56,007 nt of DNA from NCBI RefSeq assembly GCF_022690765.1, contig NZ_JALCZA010000007.1, forward strand, positions 13,689 to 69,695, given 5' to 3'. Positions 44,391-53,168 of this stretch are shown in pieces (the stretch's first letter is position 1; each line of letters begins with the position of its first letter). The DNA is from Anaeromyxobacter oryzisoli (lineage in GTDB: Bacteria; Myxococcota; Myxococcia; Myxococcales; Anaeromyxobacteraceae). The notes below the pieces were generated by a model. It ran no database searches. It saw only the letters and a program-made list of their open reading frames with translations, and was not told where the DNA came from. Made by a program: the position numbers and the translations under genes.

Positions 44391-45767
44391 TTGAAGCTCT
44401 GCATCATCAAGCCACCGTTGCCGTTCGGTTGGACGCCAGTCGCCCCGCCGATCCTCGAGTACCTGGCCGCGCTCACGCGGAAGGCCGACCCGAGCGTCGA
44501 GATCGAGCTCTACAGCGCGAGCGCCACCCCGGACGTCTTCGACACGCTGGAGTGCGACCTCGCCGGGATCAGCCTGCTGACGCCGACGGCCGTGCCCGGC
44601 TACCGGATCGCCGACGGCCTGCGCGCGCGGGGCATCAAGGTCGTCGTCGGCGGGATCCACGCCTCGACGCTCCCGCAGGAGGCGAAGGCCCACGCCGACG
44701 CGGTGGTGATCGGCGAGGCCGAGTCGGTCTGGCCGCAGGTGCTGAAGGACTTCCGCGCCGGCAGGCTGCAGCCCTTCTACCGCGGTGAGCAGGGGCCCCT
44801 GGACGATCTGCCCACGCCGCTCTACGGGATGCTGCAGCAGAACCACCGCTTCCGCATCGTCAACACCGCGCGCGGCTGCCCGTACCAGTGCACCTTCTGC
44901 ACGGTGAACCGGTACTTCGGCTCCCGGATCCGCATGCGCCCGATCGACGACGTGGTGCGCGACGTCGACGCCATCCCGGGCAGCTTGTACATCAACGGCG
45001 ACGAGAACATCTGGTGGCTCGGCAAGCAGGACCGCGCCATCGAGCTCTTCACCGCGCTGCGGGGGAGCAAGAAGAAGTGGATGGGGTTCGGCAGCCTCGC
45101 CCCGGTCCTGTCGCCGCAGGGTTCGCGCATGCTCGACGCGGCGCGGCGCGCCGGGATGTTCACGGTGTGGGTGGGGTGGGAGTCCATCTCGGAGCGCGGG
45201 CTCGAGGCGTACGGCGCGGATCGGAAGGTGGGCGTGGACCGGGAGCGCGCGGTGCGGACGCTCAAGGATCACGGCATCGACGTCTCGCTCTTCTTCATGC
45301 TCGGCTCGCGCGCGGACTCGCTCGACGACTACCGGCGCGCCGTCGACGTGGCCGAGCGGCTGGGCGTGAGCATGCACCCCTCCCTCGTCGTCCCGTACCC
45401 CGGCAGCGAGCTGCGCCGCCAGTACGAGCCGTACCTCTACAAGGACCTCGGCTGGGAGTACTACAACGGCGCCTACGCGCTCTTCGAGCACCCGGACCCG
45501 GCCATGACGCCCGAGGTGCGCGAGCGGCGGTTCTACGAGACCTCCCTCGAGCTGCTCAGCATGGGCCGCGTCCTCAAGCACATGTTCGAGATCCCGCCGT
45601 CGGGGTTCCCGCACGCCCACATCCTCTCGCTCACGAACCAGCTCCCGATCCGGAAGGGCATGAAGGTCGCCTTCGAGCAGTGGAAGGCGTCGAAGCGCGC
45701 GGTGCGCGAGAAGCAGGCCGTGTCCGGTCCCGGCGCCGCCGTCGCCGGGTCGCCGCGCGCACGCTAG
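44391..45767 (+). CDS. B12-binding-type radical SAM protein
   Basis: A 458-residue protein with an N-terminal Rossmann-like B12-binding-type domain (PPILEYLAALT, GISLLTPTAVPGY, VVVGGIHASTLP) and a radical SAM TIM-barrel with the cluster motif GCPYQCTFC near 160-168. Also visible: INGDENIWW, TVWVGWESISERGLEAYGA, and LFFMLGSRADSLDDY. A C-terminal helical region follows, with a Pro/Ala tail. TTG 44391 has an AGGAAG site. The enzymatic target is unknown; members methylate or rearrange unreactive carbons. It overlaps the minus-strand gene by four bases at the stop. Confidence 0.88.
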   Translation: MKLCIIKPPLPFGWTPVAPPILEYLAALTRKADPSVEIELYSASATPDVFDTLECDLAGISLLTPTAVPGYRIADGLRARGIKVVVGGIHASTLPQEAKAHADAVVIGEAESVWPQVLKDFRAGRLQPFYRGEQGPLDDLPTPLYGMLQQNHRFRIVNTARGCPYQCTFCTVNRYFGSRIRMRPIDDVVRDVDAIPGSLYINGDENIWWLGKQDRAIELFTALRGSKKKWMGFGSLAPVLSPQGSRMLDAARRAGMFTVWVGWESISERGLEAYGADRKVGVDRERAVRTLKDHGIDVSLFFMLGSRADSLDDYRRAVDVAERLGVSMHPSLVVPYPGSELRRQYEPYLYKDLGWEYYNGAYALFEHPDPAMTPEVRERRFYETSLELLSMGRVLKHMFEIPPSGFPHAHILSLTNQLPIRKGMKVAFEQWKASKRAVREKQAVSGPGAAVAGSPRAR

Positions 45768-47437
45768 CGCTGCACGGCGGCCGCCTCGAGGTCCGCCGCG
45801 GCGAGCGCCTCCTCGCCGAGCGATCGGTACGCGGCTCCCCGATCCATGAGGATCGCGACCCGCGCCGGACCGGCCGCCGACTCGAGGGCGCTCGTGTAGT
45901 CCGCGACGGCCTCCCGGCCCAGGCCCATGCTCGCGAAGATCGCCGCCCGCGTGACGTAGAGCTCGTGCAGCGCCTGGTAGCCTTTCGCGCGGGCGATGGC
46001 GAGCGCCTCGTTCGCGTCGGCGAGGGCGCGCGCCGGCTCGCCGCGCCGCATCCAGCCGTCGCTGCGCTGCAGGTACGCCCGCCCGGACGCGCGCGGCGCG
46101 AGGTCGATGACCCGGGTCCAGAGCGTCACGTCGTCCTTCCAGAAGGCGAGGTGCCGAACGGTCATCGACGCGATCGCGACCAGCCAGAGGGCGGTCGCCG
46201 ACGCCACCAGGATCGAGGGCCATCGACCGGGACGCTCGAGCGCGGCGGTCGCGACCGCGACCCCGAGGAGCAGCGCGAGGGGGAGGGACGCGAAGTAGGT
46301 GAAGCGCGTCGCCATCGCCTGCGGCCCGACCTGGGTGAACCCGAGGACCGGGACCAGGGCGAGGAGGTACGAGAGCCAGGCGGCCAGGAGGATCGGCCGG
46401 CGCCGGACGCGGGCGACGCAGCACGCGGTGATCGCGACGAGGACCGCGGCGGAGGCCAGGTACGCCGGACCGATGGTGGCGATGTTCCCGGGGTGCAGGT
46501 AGAAGGGGCTCGCGTCGGCGGGCCAGGCGGTGAGCCGGAGGTAGCTGGCGACCGACCGGACCGCGTTCAGGACCCTCGAGGCGACGCCGGACTGCGCCAG
46601 GGGCATGGCTTGCGGCCGCTGGGCGTCGACGCTGATCAGCGTCGCGAGGACGGAGGCGATCAGGAACGGGACCTTCTCCGCGAGCACCCGCGCCGCCCCG
46701 GCCTCGCGGAGCCGGCGGAGGGGGAACCAGTCGAGGATCAGCAGGATCGCCGGGAGCGTCACGAGGAGCTGCTTCGAGAGCAGCGACAGGCAGAAGAGCA
46801 GGAGCGCGACCCCGTAGCGGGGCGACGCGGCGAAGCCGAGGACCGCGCGCGCGAACCGAGGCTGCCGCTCGGCGCGCTGCGCGGCCGACCGCGCGTACCG
46901 GACGTAGGCCATCACGGCGGGGAGCCCGAAGAAGAGGGCGAGGACGTCCTTGCGCTCCGTCGCCCAGGCGACCGACTCGACGCGGAGCGGGTGCAGCGCG
47001 AAGACGAGCGCCGCCAGGACGGAGCCCACGAGGGCGAAACGCTCGCGCCGGTCGTCGCGTCCCGCCGAGTCACCCGGCGCGAGGTGCGCGCGGACGAGCT
47101 GGAGCGAGAGCAGCAGGAACATCCCGGCGTTCAGCGCGTGGAGGACGACGTTGGTGAGGTGGTAGCCGACGGGATCCAACCCCCAGATCGCGCGGTCCAG
47201 GGCGAGGGAGAGCCAGGTGAGCGGCGCCCAGTAGTTGCACCAGTACTCGCCGAAGGCCCAGGAGACGGTGTGGAGATCGAGCCGGGCGATGTGCGGGTTC
47301 TGCCAGATGTACCCGGCGTCGTCCCAGAGCAGCAGGTCGTTCCTCAGCGCGGGCGCGAAGAGCGCGAGCGTGAGGAGGACGACCGCGAGGAACGCGGCGA
47401 GCCCCGCCGGCTTCACACTCGGAGAGGTACGGATCAT
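45764..47437 (-). CDS. Polytopic membrane protein with C-terminal TPR-like repeats (TMTC/GT-C-like)
   Basis: A 557-residue protein with about ten membrane helices and a C-terminal helical-repeat region. The first loop, LLLWDDAGYIWQNPHI, carries the acidic pair (WDD) of GT-C mannosyltransferase-type proteins, followed by YWAPLTWLSLALD, ALHPLRVESVAWATERKDVL and LSKQLLVTLPAILLILDW, as in TMTC/YfhO-adjacent membrane proteins. From ~455 there are TPR-like repeats (RGEPARALADANEAL, GREAVADYTSAL, GEEALAAADLEA). It is likely a lipid-linked sugar transferase of unknown specificity; it overlaps the YfhO-like gene by four bases. Confidence 0.85.
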   Translation of the reverse strand: MIRTSPSVKPAGLAAFLAVVLLTLALFAPALRNDLLLWDDAGYIWQNPHIARLDLHTVSWAFGEYWCNYWAPLTWLSLALDRAIWGLDPVGYHLTNVVLHALNAGMFLLLSLQLVRAHLAPGDSAGRDDRRERFALVGSVLAALVFALHPLRVESVAWATERKDVLALFFGLPAVMAYVRYARSAAQRAERQPRFARAVLGFAASPRYGVALLLFCLSLLSKQLLVTLPAILLILDWFPLRRLREAGAARVLAEKVPFLIASVLATLISVDAQRPQAMPLAQSGVASRVLNAVRSVASYLRLTAWPADASPFYLHPGNIATIGPAYLASAAVLVAITACCVARVRRRPILLAAWLSYLLALVPVLGFTQVGPQAMATRFTYFASLPLALLLGVAVATAALERPGRWPSILVASATALWLVAIASMTVRHLAFWKDDVTLWTRVIDLAPRASGRAYLQRSDGWMRRGEPARALADANEALAIARAKGYQALHELYVTRAAIFASMGLGREAVADYTSALESAAGPARVAILMDRGAAYRSLGEEALAAADLEAAAVQR

Positions 47438-49737
47438 GTCGGGGTGGCGGGCCGTCCGCGCCGCGCGGCGCGGACGGCGAGGAGGAGGAGGAGGACGCCC
47501 CCGAGCGCGGAGAGCGCGAGCCCCGCGCGGAGCTCCGGGGGATCGTAGGTCATCTCGAGCCGGTGGCGCCCGGGGGGCCAGGGGACCGCGCGGACGAGGA
47601 AGTCCGCGGCGAGGATCTCGACCGGCCGCCCGTCCACGGTGGCGCGCCAGCCCGGCCACCAGGCGTCCTGGACGACCAGGAGGGCCGGCCCGAGCGACTC
47701 GGCCTCGATCCGGACCGACCCGGCGCGGCGCTCCACGCCCAGGACCCGCCCCGGCGCGGTGGGCGGTGTCGCGGACGCCTCGACCACGACGGTGTCGTCG
47801 TCGCCGCGCGCGACGAGCGCGAGCAGGAGCTTCCGCGCGTCCAGGGTCCGCTCCGCGTTCACGGCGCGCCGCGCGAAGAAGGCCCAGGGCCGGTGAGGGA
47901 CGGCCCAGACCTCGAGCCCGGGGGGCTCGTCGCGCTGCACGCACCGGCCCCCCACTACGGCGGGCCCGGCGAGCACGTCGAACGCGTTCGCGTGCGGGAT
48001 CGGCTGGAGGGCGACGTGCGTCAGGCCGAAGCGCCGGCACGCCAGCGCGAAGCCGTCGCCGAGCGAACGCTGGAGCGTGTCGAACCGGCGTGGCTCGAAC
48101 GCGCCGTAGGGCTCCATCGTGTCCACGCGATGGGCGACGCCGATGGCCTGACCGAGGAGGCGTGACTCGGTGCGGGCGGTCGCGTCCACCGCCCCCAGCG
48201 GATCCCGCGGGTCGTGCATCCGATCCAGCGGGTGGAGGATGCGCGGGCTCGGGGAGTCGGCCTCGAGACGCATGGGCGAGGCGAAGCGGCGGACGTCCGT
48301 CGAGCCGAGGTGCGCGCCGTAATAAACGGCCGCGGCCGGGGCGAGCGCGACGAGCGCCGCGAGGGCCCCCGTGCGCGCGCGGTCGGACCGCAGGCGCTCG
48401 ACGACGAGGAGCGCGGCGAGACCGACCACGAGGTGCGGGAGGCCGGCGGCGAGGGTCGAACAGTAGAAGGGGCCGGCGTCGCCGAGCGCGCGGGTGGCGA
48501 GCCCGGCGGTCGCCTCGGGCGCGAGGCGCAGCAGGAGGAGCGTCGCGCCGGCGACCAGGGCGGCCGCGGCGAGCCCGCGTCGCCACGCGTGCGACAGGCG
48601 CCCGGCGCCGAAGGCGTCGGCGCCGAGCGCGGCGAGCGCGGCGGCGCAGAGCGAGAGGGGCGCCATGAGCTTCTCGGAGTAACGGAAGCGGCTCCAGACC
48701 GGGACGGCGTCGAGGAGCTGACGTGCCCCGAGGTGGTGGCCGAGCGCGAGCCAGAGGAGGATCGCCGCCGCGCCGGCGAGCACGAGCCCGGTGCGGCGCC
48801 GGCGCGCGTCGGCGGGAGCGCTCGCGCCGAGGGCCGCAGCGACGAGCAGCGGCGCGCCCAGGTAGACGCTTTCCGCGAAGACGAGCTCGTCCAGCCGGAG
48901 CCCCGCTCCCGGTGGCACCTCGTCGAGCGGGCCGCGGAAGAGGCCGGGGACGACCCACTCCAGCAGCCGCCCCGGCTCGAGCGCCCAGCGGGTCTTCTCC
49001 CAGTCCTCCAGATCGAGGCTCCGGTTGGTGCGGGGGAGGAGCGCGCTCGTGGCGGCGAGCTGGACCCCCGCGAGGAGGACGCCGGCGCCCATGCCGGCGA
49101 GCGCGCGTGCAGCGCCGCGACGGCCGCCGGCGTCCGCGGCGAGGAGGACGCCGAGGGCGAGGCCGACGAGGGCGGCCTGGGCGTCGCCGGAGAGGAAGGC
49201 GCAGGCGGTGGCGAGCGCGGTCGCGACCGTGCCCCAGCGGGCCCCCGCCCCGGCGGCCCTCGCCGCGGCGACGAGCCAGGGGAGGGTGGAGAGGCCGGCC
49301 AGGAAGACGAGGTTCCCGGTCATCGAGGCCGAGAAGCCGGACAGCGCGAAGGCGAGCCCGGCACCCGCGGACGACGGCGGGGAAGCGTCGAGCGTCCAGG
49401 CGAGGACGAACGCCCCCAGCGCGGCGGCGACGAGGTAGGCGAGGATGAGGAAGTCGATGCTCGAGGGGGCGAGCGCGGCCGCCGCGAGCGAGATCGGGTG
49501 CAGGACGGAGTGGATCCCCTCGGCGAAGAGCGGCTTCCCGGTCCCCTCGTACGGGTTCCACAGCGGCAGCCGGCCCGCGCGCAGCTCCTCGACGACGAGC
49601 GTCCGGACGGGCGCGTAGAGGAAGTCGGTGTCGCGCTGCGAGAGCGTGCGGACCCCGGCCACGGCCGGCGCGAACGCGAGCAGCACGCCGGCGATGGTCA
49701 CCGCCGCCCACGCGGCGCGCTGTCGGCGCGGATCCAT
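47434..49737 (-). CDS. YfhO-like membrane protein, paralog 1
   Basis: A 767-residue integral membrane protein of the YfhO family (bacterial membrane proteins linked to glycosylation of cell-wall polymers). It has about 12 helices in the first 480 residues and a C-terminal periplasmic beta domain ending WWPGWRATVDGRPVEI, the family's characteristic end. Motifs: PLWNPYEGTGKPLFAE near 60, GFSASMTGNLVFL, GPLDEVPPGAGL, YLGAPLLVAA, RFRYSEKLMAPLSL. Its start codon sits among the minus-strand tandem set, which shares the N-terminal ..PRRQRAAWAAVT. It overlaps the preceding gene's start. Confidence 0.85.
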   Translation of the reverse strand: MDPRRQRAAWAAVTIAGVLLAFAPAVAGVRTLSQRDTDFLYAPVRTLVVEELRAGRLPLWNPYEGTGKPLFAEGIHSVLHPISLAAAALAPSSIDFLILAYLVAAALGAFVLAWTLDASPPSSAGAGLAFALSGFSASMTGNLVFLAGLSTLPWLVAAARAAGAGARWGTVATALATACAFLSGDAQAALVGLALGVLLAADAGGRRGAARALAGMGAGVLLAGVQLAATSALLPRTNRSLDLEDWEKTRWALEPGRLLEWVVPGLFRGPLDEVPPGAGLRLDELVFAESVYLGAPLLVAAALGASAPADARRRRTGLVLAGAAAILLWLALGHHLGARQLLDAVPVWSRFRYSEKLMAPLSLCAAALAALGADAFGAGRLSHAWRRGLAAAALVAGATLLLLRLAPEATAGLATRALGDAGPFYCSTLAAGLPHLVVGLAALLVVERLRSDRARTGALAALVALAPAAAVYYGAHLGSTDVRRFASPMRLEADSPSPRILHPLDRMHDPRDPLGAVDATARTESRLLGQAIGVAHRVDTMEPYGAFEPRRFDTLQRSLGDGFALACRRFGLTHVALQPIPHANAFDVLAGPAVVGGRCVQRDEPPGLEVWAVPHRPWAFFARRAVNAERTLDARKLLLALVARGDDDTVVVEASATPPTAPGRVLGVERRAGSVRIEAESLGPALLVVQDAWWPGWRATVDGRPVEILAADFLVRAVPWPPGRHRLEMTYDPPELRAGLALSALGGVLLLLLAVRAARRGRPATPT

Positions 49738-49748
49738 CCTGCGGGCGA

Positions 49749-52052
49749 TTATCGCACAGGGACGGGGAGTTCCCGTCGCGCGGCCTGGACGCCGAGGAGC
49801 AGCACGAGGACGGCGCCGACCGCGGAGAGCGCCAGGCCGACCTGGAGCTCGCGGGGGGCGTAGACCAGCTCGAGCCGATGGCGCCCCGGCGGCCAGCGGA
49901 CCGCGCGGACGAGCACGTCGGCCGCGAGGACCTCCGCCGGCTGGCCGTCGATGGAGGCGCGCCAGCCGGGCCAATAGGCGTCCTGGACGACGAGGAGCGC
50001 CGGCCCGAGCGACTCGGCCTCCACGCGAACCGTGTCGGTCCCGCGCTCGACGCGGAGGACGCGCCCCGGAGCGGTCGCGGGTGGAGCCGGAGCCTCCACG
50101 ACGACCGTGCCGTCGTCGCCGCGCTCCATCAGGTCGAGGAGGACGCGGTGGGCGGCCTGAGGTCGCTCCGTCGCCAGGGCGCGCCGGGCGAAGAAGGCCC
50201 ACGGCCGGTGAGGCACCGCCCAGAGCTCGAGGCCGAGCCGCTCGTCGCGCTGGACGAGCCGGCCGCCCTCGACGGCGAACGCCGCGGCGGCGGGATCCGG
50301 CTCTGGACGAGGCCGCGTCTGCAGCACGACATGGGTCAGCCCGAAGCGCCGGAAGGCGCGCCACCACCCATCCCCGAACGATCGGGCGAGCGTCGTCACA
50401 CGCCCCGGCTCGAACGCGCCGTAGGGCTCGATCGTGTCCACGCGGCGGGCGACGTTGAGCGAAGGGCCGAGGAAGAGCGCCTCGACGCGCGCGCTCGCCT
50501 CGACCGGCCCGTCCGGTTCGTCTCCGCCGACGAACCGCTCCTGGAGGTGGACGATGCGCGCGGTCGGGGCGTCGGCCTCGAGCCGCAAGGGCGAGGTGGT
50601 GCGGCGGACGGCGGGGGAGCCGAGGTGCGCGCCGTGGTAGACGGCCGCGGCCGGGGCGAGCGCGAGCAGCGCCGCGAGGGCTGTTGTGCGTGCCCGGCGG
50701 GACCGCAGGCGATCGACGACGAGGAGCGCGGCGAGGCCGATCACGAGGTGAGGGAGACCTCGCCCGAGCGTGTAGTGGTAGAAGGGGCCGGCGTCTCCGA
50801 GGAGGCGGGTCGCGATCGCCTGCGTGGGGGCGGGGGCGCGAGACACCGCGAGGAGCACTGCGCCGGCTGTCAGGGCGGCCGCGGCGAGCCCGCGACGCCA
50901 CGCCCGCGACAGGGGCGCGGCCGCGAAGGCGTCGGCGCCGAGCGCGGCGAGCGCGGCGGCGCAGAGCGAGAGGGGCCCCATGAGCTTCTCGGAATACCGG
51001 AAGCGGCTCCAGATCGGGACCGCGTCGAGGAGCTGGCGTGCCCCGAGGTGGTGGCCGAGCGCGAGCCAGAGGAGGATCGTCGCCGCGCCCGCGAGCACGA
51101 GCCCGGTGCGGCGCCGGCCCGCGTCGTAGCGAGCGCTCGCGCCAATGGCCGCGGCGACGAGCAGCGGCACCCCCAGGTAGACGCTCTCCGCGAAGACCGG
51201 GTCCAGCCAGGCGCCGGAGGGCGCCACGGGCACCTCGTCCAGCGGTCCACGACAGAGTCCGGGGATGACCCACTCCAGCAGTCGCCCGGGCGCGAGCGCC
51301 CACTTCGTCTTCTGCTCGTCGGGGAGCTCGAGGCTCCGGTAGGTGCGAGGGAGGAGCTCACTCGTGGCGGCGAGCTGGACACCCGCGAGGAGGATGCCGG
51401 CGCCCATCCCCACGAGCGCGCGCGCCGCCCCGCGCGCTCCACCGGCGTCGGCGGCGAGGAGCGTCCCGAGCGCGAGGCCGACCAGGGCGGCCTGCGCGTC
51501 GCCGGACAGGAAGGCGCAGCCGGTGGCGAGCGCGGTCGCGACGATGCCCCAGCGCGCCCCCGCCCCGGCAGCCCTCGCCGCAGCGGCGAGCCAGGGGAGG
51601 GTGGAGAGCCCGGCGAGGAACACGAGGTTCCCGGTCATCGAGGCGGAGAAGCCGGAGAGGGCGAACGCGACCGCGCCGCCCGCGGACGCGGCCGGCGATG
51701 CGCCGAGCGTCGAGCCCAGGACGAGCGCGCCGAGCGCGGCGGAGAGGAGATACGCGAGGATCAGGAAATCGACGCTCGACGGGGCGACCGCGGCGGCCGC
51801 GAGCGAGATCGGGTGCAGGACGGAGTGGATCCCCTCGGCGAAGAGCGGCTTCCCGGTCCCCTCGTAGGGGTTCCACAGCGGCAGCCGTCCGGCGCGGAGC
51901 TCCGCGACGACGAGCGTCCGGATCGGCCCGTACAGGAGATCCGTGTCGCGCTGCGAGAGCGTGCGAACCCCGGCGACGGCCGGCGCGAAGGCGAGCAGCA
52001 CGCCCGCGATGGTGACCGCCGCCCACGCGGCGCGCTGTCGGCGAGGATTCAT
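49749..52052 (-). CDS. YfhO-like membrane protein, paralog 2
   Basis: A 767-residue protein with the same length and layout as paralog 1. Long stretches are nearly identical at protein level, for example PLWNPYEGTGKPLFAEGIHS and LAGVQLAATSELLPRTYRSL. The YfhO end is YWPGWRASIDGQPAEV. It starts at 52052 and is separated from the others by ~12 bases on each side. The tandem arrangement implies recent duplication; function is probably the same glycosylation-linked role. Confidence 0.85.
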   Translation of the reverse strand: MNPRRQRAAWAAVTIAGVLLAFAPAVAGVRTLSQRDTDLLYGPIRTLVVAELRAGRLPLWNPYEGTGKPLFAEGIHSVLHPISLAAAAVAPSSVDFLILAYLLSAALGALVLGSTLGASPAASAGGAVAFALSGFSASMTGNLVFLAGLSTLPWLAAAARAAGAGARWGIVATALATGCAFLSGDAQAALVGLALGTLLAADAGGARGAARALVGMGAGILLAGVQLAATSELLPRTYRSLELPDEQKTKWALAPGRLLEWVIPGLCRGPLDEVPVAPSGAWLDPVFAESVYLGVPLLVAAAIGASARYDAGRRRTGLVLAGAATILLWLALGHHLGARQLLDAVPIWSRFRYSEKLMGPLSLCAAALAALGADAFAAAPLSRAWRRGLAAAALTAGAVLLAVSRAPAPTQAIATRLLGDAGPFYHYTLGRGLPHLVIGLAALLVVDRLRSRRARTTALAALLALAPAAAVYHGAHLGSPAVRRTTSPLRLEADAPTARIVHLQERFVGGDEPDGPVEASARVEALFLGPSLNVARRVDTIEPYGAFEPGRVTTLARSFGDGWWRAFRRFGLTHVVLQTRPRPEPDPAAAAFAVEGGRLVQRDERLGLELWAVPHRPWAFFARRALATERPQAAHRVLLDLMERGDDGTVVVEAPAPPATAPGRVLRVERGTDTVRVEAESLGPALLVVQDAYWPGWRASIDGQPAEVLAADVLVRAVRWPPGRHRLELVYAPRELQVGLALSAVGAVLVLLLGVQAARRELPVPVR

Positions 52053-52063
52053 CCGGTGCGCGA

Positions 52064-53110
52064 TCATCGCACGGAGGCGGGAGCTCGCCGCCGCGCGGCC
52101 CGGACGGCGAGGAGCAGGACGAGGGAGGCGACGCGCGCGCTCGCGTCCACGTGATCCGGGTGCTCGCGATGGTCGTACAGGGCGGTGACGGGGTGGGCGA
52201 TGCGCGGGGCAGGGGAGTCGGTCTCGAGCCGCATGGGAGTGGTGAAGCGGCGGACCTCGGGCGCGCCGAGGTGCGCGCCGTGATACACGGCGGCCGCCGG
52301 GGCGAGCGCGACCAGCAGCGCCAGCGCGGCTGCGCGCGCCCGCTCGTCGCGCAAGCGATCCACCGCGAGGAGCGCGGCGAGCCCGGCGACGAGGTGAGGG
52401 AGCCCGGCCGCGAGCGTGGAGCGGTAGAACGGACGGACGCCCGCGAGGAGGACGCCGGGGACCATGCCAGCGAGCGCGCGCGCCGCGCCGCGCGGACCGC
52501 CGGCGTCCGCGGCGAGGAGGATTCCGAGGGCGAGGCCGACGAGGGTGGTCTGGGCGTCGCCGGAGAGGAAGGCGCAGCCGGTGGCGAGCGCCACCAGCGG
52601 CGCGCCCCAGCGCGCCCCCGCGCCCGCCATCCTGGCCGCGGCGACGAGCCAGGGGAGGGTCGAGGCGCCGGCCAGGAACACGAGGTTCCCGGTCATCGAG
52701 GCGGAGAAGCCGGAGAGCGCGAACGCGAGCCCCGCGCCCGCGGAGGCCGGCGGGGAGGCGCCGATCGTCCTCGCGAGGGTGAACGCGCCGAGCGCGCCCG
52801 CGACGAGGTAGGCGAGGACCAGGAAGTCGATGCTCGAGGGCGCGAGCGCCGCGGCGGCGAGGGAGATCGGGTGGAGCACCGAGTGGACCCCCTCGGCGAA
52901 GAGCGGCTTTCCCGTCCCCTCGTACGGATCCCAGAGCGGGAGCCGGCCCGCGCGAAGCTCCTCGACGACGAGCGTCCGGACCGGCGCGTAGAGCCGGTCG
53001 GTGTCGCGGTGCGAGAGGGTGCGCAAGCCGAGGACCGCCGGCGCGAACGCGAGCAGCACGCCCGCGGTCGTCACCGCCGCCCACGCGGCGCGCTGTCGGC
53101 GCGCGTCCAT
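52064..53110 (-). pseudogene. Shortened YfhO-like paralog 3 with two in-frame deletions
   Basis: A 348-codon open reading frame starting MDARRQRAAWAAVTTAGV, closely matching paralogs 1 and 2 for the first ~225 residues. It then jumps from MVPGVLLAGV directly to RPFYRSTLAAGLPHL, skipping about 210 residues of membrane core, and later jumps from VDASARV to ASLVLLLAVRAARR, skipping most of the C-terminal domain. Both joins keep the frame. Without the core helices and the PGW end it is unlikely to work like its paralogs; it is either a decaying copy or a shortened regulator. Confidence 0.75.
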
Positions 53111-53168
53111 TGGCGCGAATCATGGCACGAGCTAGGGGCGCGCGGTTCGACCGCATATACTGTTCGCA

